Source: an uncultured Odoribacter sp.
GTDB lineage: Bacteria > Bacteroidota > Bacteroidia > Bacteroidales > Marinifilaceae
Length of the DNA stretch: 64,000 nt
Assembly: GCA_900541415.1 (NCBI GenBank)
Contig: UQJP01000020.1
Span: forward strand, 1-64,000
Direction of reading: 5' to 3'
Shown here one piece after another: positions 46,106 through 55,900 of this stretch (its first letter is position 1; each line of letters begins with the position of its first letter). A model generated the notes under the pieces. The model had not been told where the DNA came from. It saw only the letters and a list, made by a program, of their open reading frames with translations, and ran no database searches. Position numbers and translations under genes: made by a program.

Positions 46106-47120
46106 GTATCGTTCCGGATGGAACGGCCATGGACATAAAACGCGTGTTGTGTGTGTTAGGTTTTGGAGAATGGGACAGGGGATAAGAATGGCCGGAATGG
46201 CTGTGTGGGTAAATGTCTGTAAAAAAATGGGAAAACAGCCTTTCTTGGGTTGATGTAGAGGTGTGTGCTTCTTCATGTGTGCCTTTAATGAATGGTATTA
46301 GTGTTTGGAGCAGGTATTTACTCCGGTAGGCCTGGAAGAAAAGCTGGTGAGGATTTGGCTGTTTTCCCGAAATTTCAATATTTTTAATGTTATGACCTTT
46401 TATTCCCCCTTGCCGGGTGGAAACCGTATCAACCTGAAACAGTGTGTTTCTGCATCTGGAGGGTGTGTGCGGGCGTTCCCCCGATTCATTTATAAAGAAA
46501 CGAAAAAGTGACAGGAAACCCAGGCAGGCTATTTCTGCCGGAAGAAAATAGGACTACAAGGCCTCCTGTCATTTCTGTTTGCCTGAAAAATATAAGGAGA
46601 AAAGTCCCGGACAGTTTACTGTGAATTGTGGTGAAGTAAATGCGCGGACTTTCTCCCACTTCTCCAACACAGGTTTCTCACGACCTATACAAGACACAGT
46701 GGGTAAGCCCGCGCTTGTCCATATATTGTGTTATATACGACCATTTTGCGCGAGCGTTACTACACCTTCCCTGTCTTGTATGAATATTGTGAGAATTTGT
46801 GTTGGCAGGGAAAGCAAAACGCTACGGTAAATAAAAGAACTCAGGCAGCTACCTGCCTATTTATAGCCCAAAGTAAACTAAAATTTTTTTCATTCGCAAC
46901 TTATTTTCTTTCTCTGTAAGGAAGCGGATTTACTTGAAAATCGGAAGAAAAGAGTTTACAGAAGAAAAAATTATGAAATAAGGGGAAGCGAAGTGCCGTT
47001 TTGTGCAGGTGAATGGGAAGATTGTTTCTAAAAATATGTGATTTATGACGTTGTAATCCATTCATAATGAATAGATATACGATTTATTTATAGGTATATA
47101 AAATCATTCGATCAAAAATA
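46106..47120. other. Long gene-free region rich in inverted repeats
   Basis: About 1 kb with no convincing gene. It holds several hairpins: TGACAGGA...TCCTGTCA (about 46508-46573), GGAGAAAAGTCC...GGACTTTCTCC (about 46593-46656), and a longer inverted repeat at 46664-46805. The two short frames at 46305 and 46579 have no recognisable content. It may be a decayed mobile element or a structured RNA. Confidence 0.5.
46664..46805. repeat. Long imperfect inverted repeat
   Basis: The arm 46664-46696 (CCAACACA, TTCTCAC, ATACAAGACA in order) recurs inverted at 46772-46805. Secondary complementarity in the loop involves GCGCG-containing segments. No transposase is nearby. Confidence 0.65.
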
Positions 47121-47152
47121 TTGTTTATATCGATAAAATTGATATATTTTTG
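47121..47152 (+). promoter_or_regulatory. ahpC promoter with embedded dyad
   Basis: TTG at 47121-47123 and TATTTTTG at 47145-47152 are spaced about 21 bp. Between them lies ATATCGAT-AAA-ATTGATAT (47127-47145), a dyad with one mismatch that could bind a peroxide regulator such as OxyR. The regulator gene is not in the window. Confidence 0.6.
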
Positions 47153-47195
47153 TAAGGCAAATAAGAAATATCAATAATCATTTAAATATAAAACA

Positions 47196-47762
47196 ATGGA
47201 ACCAATTATCAATTCTCAATTACCTGAATTCAGTGTTCAGGCTTTTCAAAACGGATCTTTTAAGACGGTAACCGATCAGGATGTGAAAGGAAAATGGGCA
47301 ATCTTCTTTTTCTATCCCGCCGATTTCACCTTTGTATGTCCTACCGAATTGGTGGATATGGCAGAGAAATATGAGCAATTCCAGTCTATGGGTGTGGAAA
47401 TTTATTCGGTAAGCACCGATTCTCATTTTGTGCATAAGGCGTGGCATGATGCTTCTGAAAGTATTCGTAAAATTAAATATCCGATGCTTGCCGACCCGAC
47501 AGGGGCACTGAGCCGTGCTTTCGGTGTTTTAATTGAAAAAGAGGGAATGGCTTTCCGGGGAACTTTCCTGATCAATCCGGAAGGACAGATCAAAATTGCC
47601 GAGATTCACGATAACGGAATCGGCCGTAATGCGGACGAGTTGTTGAGAAAGGTGGAAGCAGCACAGTTTGTGGCTACTCACGACGGGGAGGTATGTCCGG
47701 CAAAATGGAAGAAGGGTGAGGCTACTTTAAAGCCGAGCATTGATCTGGTCGGTAAAATCTGA
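47196..47762 (+). CDS. ahpC: Alkyl hydroperoxide reductase peroxiredoxin
   Basis: 188 residues. The peroxidatic Cys is C48 in DFTFVCPTEL and the resolving Cys is C167 in DGEVCPAKW, as in typical 2-Cys peroxiredoxins. It reduces hydrogen and organic peroxides and is recycled by AhpF, encoded 69 bp downstream. A hairpin terminator lies between the two, so ahpC should be made in excess. Confidence 0.95.
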   Translation: MEPIINSQLPEFSVQAFQNGSFKTVTDQDVKGKWAIFFFYPADFTFVCPTELVDMAEKYEQFQSMGVEIYSVSTDSHFVHKAWHDASESIRKIKYPMLADPTGALSRAFGVLIEKEGMAFRGTFLINPEGQIKIAEIHDNGIGRNADELLRKVEAAQFVATHDGEVCPAKWKKGEATLKPSIDLVGKI

Positions 47763-47769
47763 TCGTATA

Positions 47770-47800
47770 AAAACGCCGGCAATTTTGTCGGCGTTTTGTT
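47770..47800 (+). terminator. Hairpin between ahpC and ahpF
   Basis: AAAACGCCG and CGGCGTTTT form a stem, with further pairing across the CAATTTTG loop. Partial read-through into ahpF is expected. Confidence 0.75.
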
Positions 47801-47831
47801 TATCAAGTGATTATCTTATATACTATTGAAT

Positions 47832-49385
47832 ATGTTAGAAGCAGTATTAAAAGAACAGTTACGGGGAATTTTTGCGGGGCTGGAGTCGGAATATGTTTTG
47901 AATATCCGGGTGTCTTCGGAACATGAGAGCCGTGGTGAGCTATTGGGATTGTTAGAGGGGGTTGCCGAATGCTCGGAACGGATTTCTTGCCGCATTTCAG
48001 AGGGGGAGGGGTTAGAATTTACCATACAAAAGGATGGACAGGAAACCGGAATCAAATTCCGCGCCGTTCCCAACGGACATGAATTTTCTTCTTTGTTGCT
48101 GGCCATCCTGAACTGTGACGGTAAAGGTAAAAATATACCGGACGAGGCCATCCGGAACCGAATCAAGGGATTGAAGGGGAATATCGGGCTAAAAACTTAT
48201 GTTTCCCTCACTTGTACGAATTGTCCGGATGTGGTGCAGGCTTTGAATGCGATGGTGGTGCTGAATGGTAAAATTCATCATGAAGTGATAGACGGTGCGA
48301 TAAATCAGGAAGAAGCCGAAAGGATGAAGATTCAGGGAGTTCCGTCGGTGTTTGCCGATGGGGAGTTGATTCATGTGGGGCGCGGTGATTTGGGTGAGTT
48401 GCTTGGAAAATTGGAAACATTGTATGGAACGAAGACGCAGGAGGGTGAGCCGGAGGTGAAATCTTATGATGTGATTGTTGCCGGGGGGGGACCCGCCGGG
48501 GCTTCCGCAGCGATTTATTCTGCCCGTAAAGGATTGAAAGTGGCTGTGGTGGCGGAGTGCATCGGGGGACAGGTGAAAGAGACGGTGGGTATTGAAAACG
48601 TGATTTCTGTACCGGAAACCACGGGAGAACGTTTGGCAAACGATTTGCGGTTGCACATGCAGCGTTATCCGATCGACCTTTTAGAGCACCGGAAAATAGA
48701 GCAGGTGGAAGTTTCCGGGAAAAATAAGGTGTTGACGGTGACCGGGGGAGAGAAATTTACGGCTCCTGCATTGATTGTGGCCACCGGAGCAAGCTGGCGG
48801 CGGTTGAATGTGCCGGGAGAGTCCGGGCATATTGGAAAGGGAGTGGCTTTTTGCCCGCACTGTGACGGGCCTTTTTATAAAGGGAAGCATGTTGCTGTTG
48901 TCGGGGGAGGTAATTCCGGGATCGAGGCAGCCATTGACCTTGCCGGAATTTGTTCGAAGGTGACGGTTTTGGAGTTTTTGGATGAATTGAAAGCCGATCG
49001 GGTGTTACAGGATAAGGTAAGGCAATTGCCTAACGTGGAAATATTCCTTCATTCCCAGACGATGGAGGTGTTGGGGGATGGTAGCCGGGTGACCGGATTA
49101 AAGGTGAAAGACCGGAAAACGGAATCGGAACGGATTGTTGCGCTGGACGGCGTGTTTGTACAGATCGGCCTGGCTGCTAATAGCGGTGTTTTCCAGGGGA
49201 TTGTCGATACGAATCGTCCGGGGGAGATTGTGATCGATACTCATTGCCGTACGAATGTACCGGGGATTTATGCTGCGGGTGATGTTTCTAATGTGCCTTA
49301 TAAGCAGATTATTATTTCAATGGGCGAGGGGGCGAAAGCCGCTCTTTCCGCTTTCGAAGACCGGATCAGGGGAGTGCTCGATTGA
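47832..49385 (+). CDS. ahpF: Alkyl hydroperoxide reductase flavoprotein subunit
   Basis: 517 residues from the ATG at 47832, preferred over a TTG two codons earlier. The N-terminal double thioredoxin fold carries C128-TN-C131. The FAD site is VAGGGPAGASAAIYSARKG, the NAD site is VVGGGNSGIEAAIDLAG, and the redox pair C341-PH-C344 is in FCPHCDGPF. The end has the FAD motif YAAGDVSNVPYKQIIIS. It passes electrons from NADH to AhpC. Confidence 0.95.
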   Translation: MLEAVLKEQLRGIFAGLESEYVLNIRVSSEHESRGELLGLLEGVAECSERISCRISEGEGLEFTIQKDGQETGIKFRAVPNGHEFSSLLLAILNCDGKGKNIPDEAIRNRIKGLKGNIGLKTYVSLTCTNCPDVVQALNAMVVLNGKIHHEVIDGAINQEEAERMKIQGVPSVFADGELIHVGRGDLGELLGKLETLYGTKTQEGEPEVKSYDVIVAGGGPAGASAAIYSARKGLKVAVVAECIGGQVKETVGIENVISVPETTGERLANDLRLHMQRYPIDLLEHRKIEQVEVSGKNKVLTVTGGEKFTAPALIVATGASWRRLNVPGESGHIGKGVAFCPHCDGPFYKGKHVAVVGGGNSGIEAAIDLAGICSKVTVLEFLDELKADRVLQDKVRQLPNVEIFLHSQTMEVLGDGSRVTGLKVKDRKTESERIVALDGVFVQIGLAANSGVFQGIVDTNRPGEIVIDTHCRTNVPGIYAAGDVSNVPYKQIIISMGEGAKAALSAFEDRIRGVLD

Positions 49386-49461
49386 TGGCATCGTTGTCCT
49401 GTTTTGGAAAGTAGTCCGGTATTTGTATTTTTGCCGGACTATAATTTTTTATCGAAGAAGC

Positions 49462-49992
49462 ATGAAGCAGTATATAGAAACTCCACGATTGATTTTGCGC
49501 GACTGGAAAGAGGAGGATGTGGAGCTTTTTGCCCGGATCAATTCGGACGAACAGGTTATGGAATATTTTTTGAAAAGGCTGGATGAAAAGGAAACACTGG
49601 CTTTTTATCGACGTATTGTGGATGAATTTGCCGACTGCGGTTTTGGATTGTATGCGGTGGAGGATAAGGCGGATGGGACTTTTATCGGTTATGTCGGGTT
49701 CCATCATTTCAATTTTGATGCTGATTTTGCTCCCGGGCTGGAAATCGGCTGGCGGCTGAGAAAGGAAAGCTGGGGAAAAGGGTTGGCTACGGAGGCTGCT
49801 TTGGCTTGCCTGGAATATGGAAGGGATATATTGGGATTGCAAGAAGTGTATTCTTTTACTTCATTACCGAATAAGCGGTCGGAGCGGGTGATGCAGAAAA
49901 TCGGTATGTCGTTTGTCCGTGAGTTCGGGCATCCTTTGGTCGATCCGGCTCATGCTTTATATAAGCATGTTTTGTATAAGAAACAGTTTTAG
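49462..49992 (+). CDS. RimJ/RimL-type GNAT acetyltransferase
   Basis: 176 residues from the ATG at 49462. An open frame extends upstream into ahpF without a sensible start. TPRLILRDWKEEDVELF, EIGWRLRKESWGKGLATEA and SLPNKRSERVMQKIGM are the standard signatures of the acetyltransferase_3 group. It could modify protein N-termini or small molecules; the substrate cannot be told. Confidence 0.85.
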   Translation: MKQYIETPRLILRDWKEEDVELFARINSDEQVMEYFLKRLDEKETLAFYRRIVDEFADCGFGLYAVEDKADGTFIGYVGFHHFNFDADFAPGLEIGWRLRKESWGKGLATEAALACLEYGRDILGLQEVYSFTSLPNKRSERVMQKIGMSFVREFGHPLVDPAHALYKHVLYKKQF

Positions 49993-50046
49993 TGTTATCG
50001 GATATTTTGTGTGAAAAAGGATATTAGGTGTTTATCATTTTCAAAA

Positions 50047-50088
50047 AAATACCTCCAAAAGCGAAATGCAATGCTTTTGGAGGTATTT
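50047..50088. terminator. Bidirectional terminator
   Basis: A 16-bp perfect stem (50047-50062 with 50073-50088) between convergent genes, with A/T runs on both sides. Confidence 0.9.
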
Positions 50089-50136
50089 TGTTTCCGGAAA
50101 GACTTTTAAAAGATCGTTCCGAATGTTGCGCCGGAA

Positions 50137-51951
50137 TTATTCCAGGGATGTTTCCCCTTTTATCGTGCCCGGAGTGGTTTTATGCAAATCGAATATAACC
50201 ACTTCGTTTGCTCCGGGTTTGAGCCATACTCCGGGACAATACAACCGGAATTGCGGCCCTACGTTCCAGAAACGTCCTAAATTATGTCCGTTTACATAGA
50301 GAATGCCTTTTTCAAAGTTTTGCATGTCTATGTAACAATCGCCGGGTTTGTCTATTTGCAGGGTGGTTTTAAAGAATGTTCCGGGACGGTCTGTGCTGCT
50401 TGCCTTTAGTCCGGTTACATATTCGGGTGTCATCGGGAGATTGAAAACTTCCCAATTCATCAGGGTCATGCCGTTTAATAAAACCCGGTCGGTAATACCT
50501 TTGCGGTCGATCATCTGGGCGGCGAAGTTGATGTGTCCCATGTTTTCGACTAAGATTTCGAGAACCGGGTTTTCTACGTCGGAAGCCGGAATTTCGATGG
50601 TATTTTGTTTTAATGTCCTGTCGAGAGAGCCGATGTATTTGCCATTGAGAAATACCGTGGCATAGTCGTTGAGGTTATAGATGGTAAGCTGTCCTTTTTT
50701 GTGGCCAATCAGTTTGGTGCGGTAAAGGATCAGACCTTCGTATTGTCCCAGCATCTCCATCGGTACGGGTTGCACCATGTGTTTTGCTGCGGGCAGGTTG
50801 TCCCAGATCGAAGCAAACGGAGTGGCCTGTGTTGCCGGGAAAGTAATGACCGGCATCGGGGCTTCCGGAATCTTCGGTAATTTCTTTTTGCTGTATTTCT
50901 GAGCCAATTCCCTCAGCGCCATGTATTTCGGGGTAGCTTGTCCCATTTCGTTGATCGGAGCATCGTAATCGTAGCTGGTTACGTCCGGTTGGTAAATGCC
51001 CTCTTTCGGAGAATTTGCTCCTGCCCAGAATCCGAAGTTCGTGCCCCCGTGGATAACGTAGTAATTGAACGATTTCTTGTTATCCATCAGCCATTTCACT
51101 TTACTGACAATGCTTTCCACAGAAGGACGCTGCCATTTTTCACGCCAGTGGGTGAGCCATCCCGGATAGAGTTCCGAGCAAAATACGCTGGCATCGGGAT
51201 GCACTTTCAGGGCTTCGTCGAATTCGGCTTGTGAAGATGCGGGATCGAGCCCGATCGCCACGCCGGGCAGGCTTCCGGCTTCCAGCATATAGGGGGTTGC
51301 CCCGTCTGCCGTATAGAAAGGCACTTCAATGCCTTTATCGCGCCAGAGGTCATGCAGCCATTTCATATAGACACGGTCGTTTCCATAACTGCCATATTCG
51401 TTTTCTACCTGTACCATGATGATCGGCCCCCCTTGGGTGATCTGATATTTCCGGATAAGCGGAGCGAGGGCAGAACAATACCGTTCCACTGCCGCTGTGT
51501 AGCGGGGATCCATACAACGGATTTTAATGTCCGGAATGGAAAGCAGATAAGCCGGAAGACCGCCGAAATCCCATTCTCCGCATACGTAAGGACCGGGACG
51601 GAACAGCAGGTACATACCTTCTTCCTGCACGATTTGGATAAGTTTTTCAAGATTTTTATTTCCGGTTTGAAAGTCGAATTTTCCCGGTTCGCTTTCGTGG
51701 TAGTTCCACATGATGTAGCATGCCACCGTATTACAGCCCATTGCTTTAATCATTTGTATACGGTGTTTCCAGTATTCTACCGGGATCCGGGAAGGGTGAA
51801 TTTCGCCGGAAACAATCTGGAAAGGTTTGTCATCCAGCCAGAATTGGTTTTCCCCTAACCGGAAGGTGTGGGGTTTCTGTTGGGCGGAACTTGCTGCAAA
51901 GGAAGTGCCCAATAGGGTTAAAAATGTGAGAATTAAGATTGCTATTTTCAT
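50137..51951 (-). CDS. GH35 beta-galactosidase, exported
   Basis: 604 residues with a signal peptide (about 1-23). The (beta/alpha)8 domain has GH35 hallmarks: SGEIHPSRIP, NTVACYIMWNYHE, RPGPYVCGEWDFGGLPAYLL. The acid/base is E185 in VENEYG and the nucleophile E260 in FCSELYPGW. The C-terminal beta-sandwich region contains GILYVNGHNLGRFWNVGPQ, ending in LYCPGVWLKPGANEVVIFD. It should remove terminal beta-galactose in the periplasm. It stands alone on the minus strand next to the carbohydrate regulator. Confidence 0.9.
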   Translation of the reverse strand: MKIAILILTFLTLLGTSFAASSAQQKPHTFRLGENQFWLDDKPFQIVSGEIHPSRIPVEYWKHRIQMIKAMGCNTVACYIMWNYHESEPGKFDFQTGNKNLEKLIQIVQEEGMYLLFRPGPYVCGEWDFGGLPAYLLSIPDIKIRCMDPRYTAAVERYCSALAPLIRKYQITQGGPIIMVQVENEYGSYGNDRVYMKWLHDLWRDKGIEVPFYTADGATPYMLEAGSLPGVAIGLDPASSQAEFDEALKVHPDASVFCSELYPGWLTHWREKWQRPSVESIVSKVKWLMDNKKSFNYYVIHGGTNFGFWAGANSPKEGIYQPDVTSYDYDAPINEMGQATPKYMALRELAQKYSKKKLPKIPEAPMPVITFPATQATPFASIWDNLPAAKHMVQPVPMEMLGQYEGLILYRTKLIGHKKGQLTIYNLNDYATVFLNGKYIGSLDRTLKQNTIEIPASDVENPVLEILVENMGHINFAAQMIDRKGITDRVLLNGMTLMNWEVFNLPMTPEYVTGLKASSTDRPGTFFKTTLQIDKPGDCYIDMQNFEKGILYVNGHNLGRFWNVGPQFRLYCPGVWLKPGANEVVIFDLHKTTPGTIKGETSLE

Positions 51952-52138
51952 CGTATTTGTATTTAATAGTTACAAAGAAAATAAAAAAAAGTAAGAGAAA
52001 GAGTTTTTAGAAAAGAAGTTGTATGAAAATATGCAGGAGATTTTACGGATAGAAAACAACCGGGCGTTCCGGTGGCGGGAGGGCCGGGGGACACTTGGGA
52101 GAGACGGAATTTAAAAGGAAATTTACTTCGGGATTCTA

Positions 52139-52171
52139 TTTTGCGGTGTTTTAAAATAAATTCTATCTTTG
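52139..52171 (+). promoter_or_regulatory. Promoter of the NYN-HTCS pair
   Basis: TTTTG at 52139-52143 and TATCTTTG at 52164-52171 are separated by 20 bp, a near-ideal Bacteroidota promoter. The leader to the start codon is only about 10 nt. Confidence 0.75.
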
Positions 52172-52186
52172 TAAAAATGAAAGGCT

Positions 52187-52948
52187 ATGACAGAGATTCA
52201 AAATTTTGCAGTGCTGATTGATGCTGATAATGTGGCATCCTCTAATATAAAAGGGATTCTCGAAGAAATTACGAAAAGCGGTAATCCGACGATTAAACGG
52301 ATTTACGGTGATTTTACCAGTTCACAACTGAATAGCTGGAAGGCTGTTTTGCTGGAGAACGCGATCACTCCCATTCAGCAGTATGCTTATACCACCGGGA
52401 AAAATTCTACCGATTCGGCTTTGATTATCGATGCCATGGATATTTTGCATAAAGAGAAAGTGGACGGTTTCTGCATTGTGTCGAGCGATAGCGATTTCAC
52501 CAGGCTGGCTACCCGGTTGAGGGAATCCGGCAAGATGGTGATCGGGATCGGCGAGAGAAAAACTCCCCAGCCTTTTATTGTGGCGTGTGATAAGTTTGTA
52601 TATATAGAAATCCTTAACCATCCGTTGACCGAGGCGGATGCTTCGGAGGTGAAGAAAAATGTGGATGTGGTGGATAAGGGGCTGATTTCCATGCTGACCC
52701 TTACGATAAATGACCTGGCCGACGAAAATGGCTGGGCGTATCTGGGAGAAGTGGGCAGTCACCTGATGCGGCGAAAACCGGACTTCGATCCCCGTAATTA
52801 TGGTTTCGATAAATTGACTCCGCTGGTCAAGTCTTTAGGAGATTTTTTTGAAATAGACGAGCGTTCGGTTGACGGGAAAACGATCAAACATATCTATGTG
52901 CGAAAGAAAATAAACGCTCCTGTGCGCAAACGGAAGAATTTGAAATGA
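52187..52948 (+). CDS. NYN-domain protein with OST-HTH/LOTUS-like C-terminus (LabA/DUF88)
   Basis: 253 residues. The PIN-like NYN nuclease fold (1-145) shows its acidic residues in VLIDADNVASSN, STDSALIIDAMD and VSSDSDFTRLATRLRE. About 165-240 (LADENGWAYLGEVGSHLMRRKPDFDP, YGFDKLTPLVKSL) is an OST-HTH/LOTUS RNA-binding-like domain. Such proteins are thought to act on RNA. The stop overlaps the next start (ATGA), coupling it to the hybrid regulator, an odd partner. Confidence 0.88.
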   Translation: MTEIQNFAVLIDADNVASSNIKGILEEITKSGNPTIKRIYGDFTSSQLNSWKAVLLENAITPIQQYAYTTGKNSTDSALIIDAMDILHKEKVDGFCIVSSDSDFTRLATRLRESGKMVIGIGERKTPQPFIVACDKFVYIEILNHPLTEADASEVKKNVDVVDKGLISMLTLTINDLADENGWAYLGEVGSHLMRRKPDFDPRNYGFDKLTPLVKSLGDFFEIDERSVDGKTIKHIYVRKKINAPVRKRKNLK

Positions 52949-55900
52949 AATTGTACCGGTTTTTACTATTTTTTTTATTTGTGGCAATGTCTCTGTCTGT
53001 GCGGGCAGAGGTGGAAAATTTCTTTTTTACCGATCTGGATGTAAAAGACGGGTTGTCACAGCAAACCGTGACGACGGTTTTTCAGGATTCCGACGGCTAT
53101 ATGTGGTTTGGCACCCGTAGCGGCTTGAATCGTTATGACGGTTACGGTTTTATGGTTTACCGGAAAGATTACGATAATGTACATTCTTTGTCCGGTAATC
53201 ATATTATGGATGCGATTCAGGACAATTCCCGCGATATATGGGTGGGAACTCAGCAGGGATTGAGCCGTATCTGCTATGAAACGGAGGAAATATATCGGTA
53301 TAGTCTGGGAGATAATGGGGTGGACGACTCTTATGTGAACACGTTATGGTGCACGGATAGCAATCAATTATTGGTATTTACCCGGGGAGATGCTTACATT
53401 TACGACCGGGAGCAGGATACTTTTCGTTTGTTTCAGCTGGAAACTTCGGAAAGGTTGAGGAATGTGACTTCGGTGACCGGGGATCAGGCGGGGAATATTT
53501 ATTTCGGTACTTCTACGAACGGGATTTTTATCTGCGACCGGGAATTTCGCCTGACGCAAAGGCTTAAGTATAGTTCTGCTGACCCCGATGCTTTTCCGAA
53601 CGGTTATGTGTCTTTTCTGGCGCTGACTTCCGACGGGATCTTGTGGATCGTGACGGAAGATAAGGTGTTGAGCTATTATAATTCGAAGGAAAATAAGACA
53701 GTCCGCCTGGACCATATTAAAAATGTACGGCAGGTGGTGGAATGGGACGAAGATCATTTGCTGGCGGGTACGTTCCACGGCTTGACTTTGTTGGATAAGC
53801 GGACATTGGAGAGTATGCCGATCAGTATGAATATCGGTGAACAGGGAGGTTTGAGCCATTATTCGGTGTTGTGCCTGTATAAAGACAGGCAGCAGAATTT
53901 GTGGGTGGGAACTTATTCAGGCGGCGTGAATTATTACAATCGGCATAATTACCGCTTTAATTATGTGGCAACGCAGGAGTTTTCCGGGGTGATCGGCATG
54001 GCTGCCGAAGATGAGGAAGGCACGGTGTGGTTTGCTACGGAAGGAAGGGGATTGTTGTCGTATAATCCGGAAACCCACGAGCAACACAATTATTTGGTGC
54101 ATGATCCGGCCGATAAGGCGTATAACCGGAATATCATCAAATCGGTTATGAGAAACGGTAATTCCATTTTTTGTGCCACTCACGGCGGTGAAGTGTATGA
54201 GTTTTCGATCAAAACCAAGACTTTTCGTTTGCTGTACGATTTTAAATACAACGATATTTATACCTTATATATCGATTCTGTGGGACGGTTGTGGATGCCT
54301 ACAAATACGGCTTCGGGACTGGTGGTTGTGCAGGGGGATAAGAGGTTTAGAGGGCTGAATGCCAAGAATCAGTTTCCCTATATCGGTTCTATTTCGACGA
54401 TTCTGGAGCTTACAAAAGACCGTTTTTTACTGGGATCGGTGCAAAGAGGGGTGTTTATCGTGAATCTGGAAGGTGAGAATATCCGGGAGATTTCTGAGGT
54501 CGATTTCGGGCTGGAAGATCCCAATGTGTGGGTCACTTCGATGTTCCGGGATGAACGGGGGGATATTTGGGTGGCAACAAACGGTGCGGGGCTTTTTTGT
54601 TTCGACCGGAATATGAAACTGAAAAAACGGTATTATAAGGGAAACGGGTTACTGGATGAACGGGTGTATAGCATTATGGGTAAAAAGGACGAACTTTGGT
54701 TAATGACGTCCCGGGAACTCTATCTGCTGAATCCGGAAACGGACGAGTTACACCGTTTCTATTCGAAGAACGGTATAATCCCGGAGGAATTTAGTTTGTC
54801 GGCGGGGTTGTTGACCCGGGACGGTAAATTATACCTTTCCGGTACGAAAGGTTTTTTGACTTTCGACCCGACTTTGCTGACGATGAATATGGAGAAGCCT
54901 CCGGTATTGCTAACCAAGTTGAGCCTGAATAACGAGGTGGTGAAGCCGGGTGGGAAGCAATCTTTGTTGAGCAAGAAATTGCAATTAGAGAAAAAATTGG
55001 TGTTGAAGCACAATCAAACGAATCTGACGATCGGCTACACGGCTTTGAATTATATTTATCCGGAGCAGAACCAATATGCTTATAGAATGAGCGGTGTGGA
55101 CGATCGGTGGAATTATGTGGGGAATCGGCGGGAAGCTTTTTACAGTAATTTAAAGCCGGGCGAGTATACGTTTCGGGTTATGGCTTCGAATAATGACGGC
55201 GTGTGGAATGAAACCGGAACAACCTTGCAGATTGTGGTGTTGCCCCCGCTTTGGCTGCGTTGGTGGGCGTGGCTGATTTATATATCGCTGGTGGCTTTTG
55301 TGGTCTATCAGATTGTGGCTTACCGTCACCGGAAGCATGAATTGGAACGCTCGTTAAGGTTGAAGCAACTGGAGCAGGAGAAACTGGAAGAGTTAAGCCA
55401 GGAGCGTACCTGTTTTTTCACGCATGTGACGCATGAGTTCCGTACTCCTCTCACTTTGATCATTAATCCGTTGGACGAGTTGTTGCAAAAATATGTGCAT
55501 ATTGCGGGGGTAAAGGATTCCCTGTTGTTGATCCGGCGGAATGCACAACGTTTGTTGTCGCTGGTGAACAGCCTGATGGATATTGAAAAACAGCAATCGG
55601 GTAAGGCGGCTTTGGTGCTGACGAATTTTGATTTTGCCAATTTTGTCCGGGAAGGTGCACATTCGTTTCAGTCGGTGGCAGAGAGCAGGTCAATTCACTT
55701 TAAAGTGGAAGTCGGCGCGGATTTCATTCCTGTGAGATACGACCGGGAACGGCTGGAACAGGTGTTTTTCAATTTGTTATCAAATGCTTTCAAGTTTACA
55801 CCTGCCGACGGGGAGGTGAGGGTGAAGGTCGCTTTGCTGAGCGAAGCAGTGGCTGTTGATGAGGCGGAAGGGAGGGCTTTACCTGTGAATGCAGAAAAAT

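Noticed and set aside
46305..46830. Two short plus-strand frames in the hairpin-rich gap
   Set aside because: No recognisable motif, and they run through inverted repeats.
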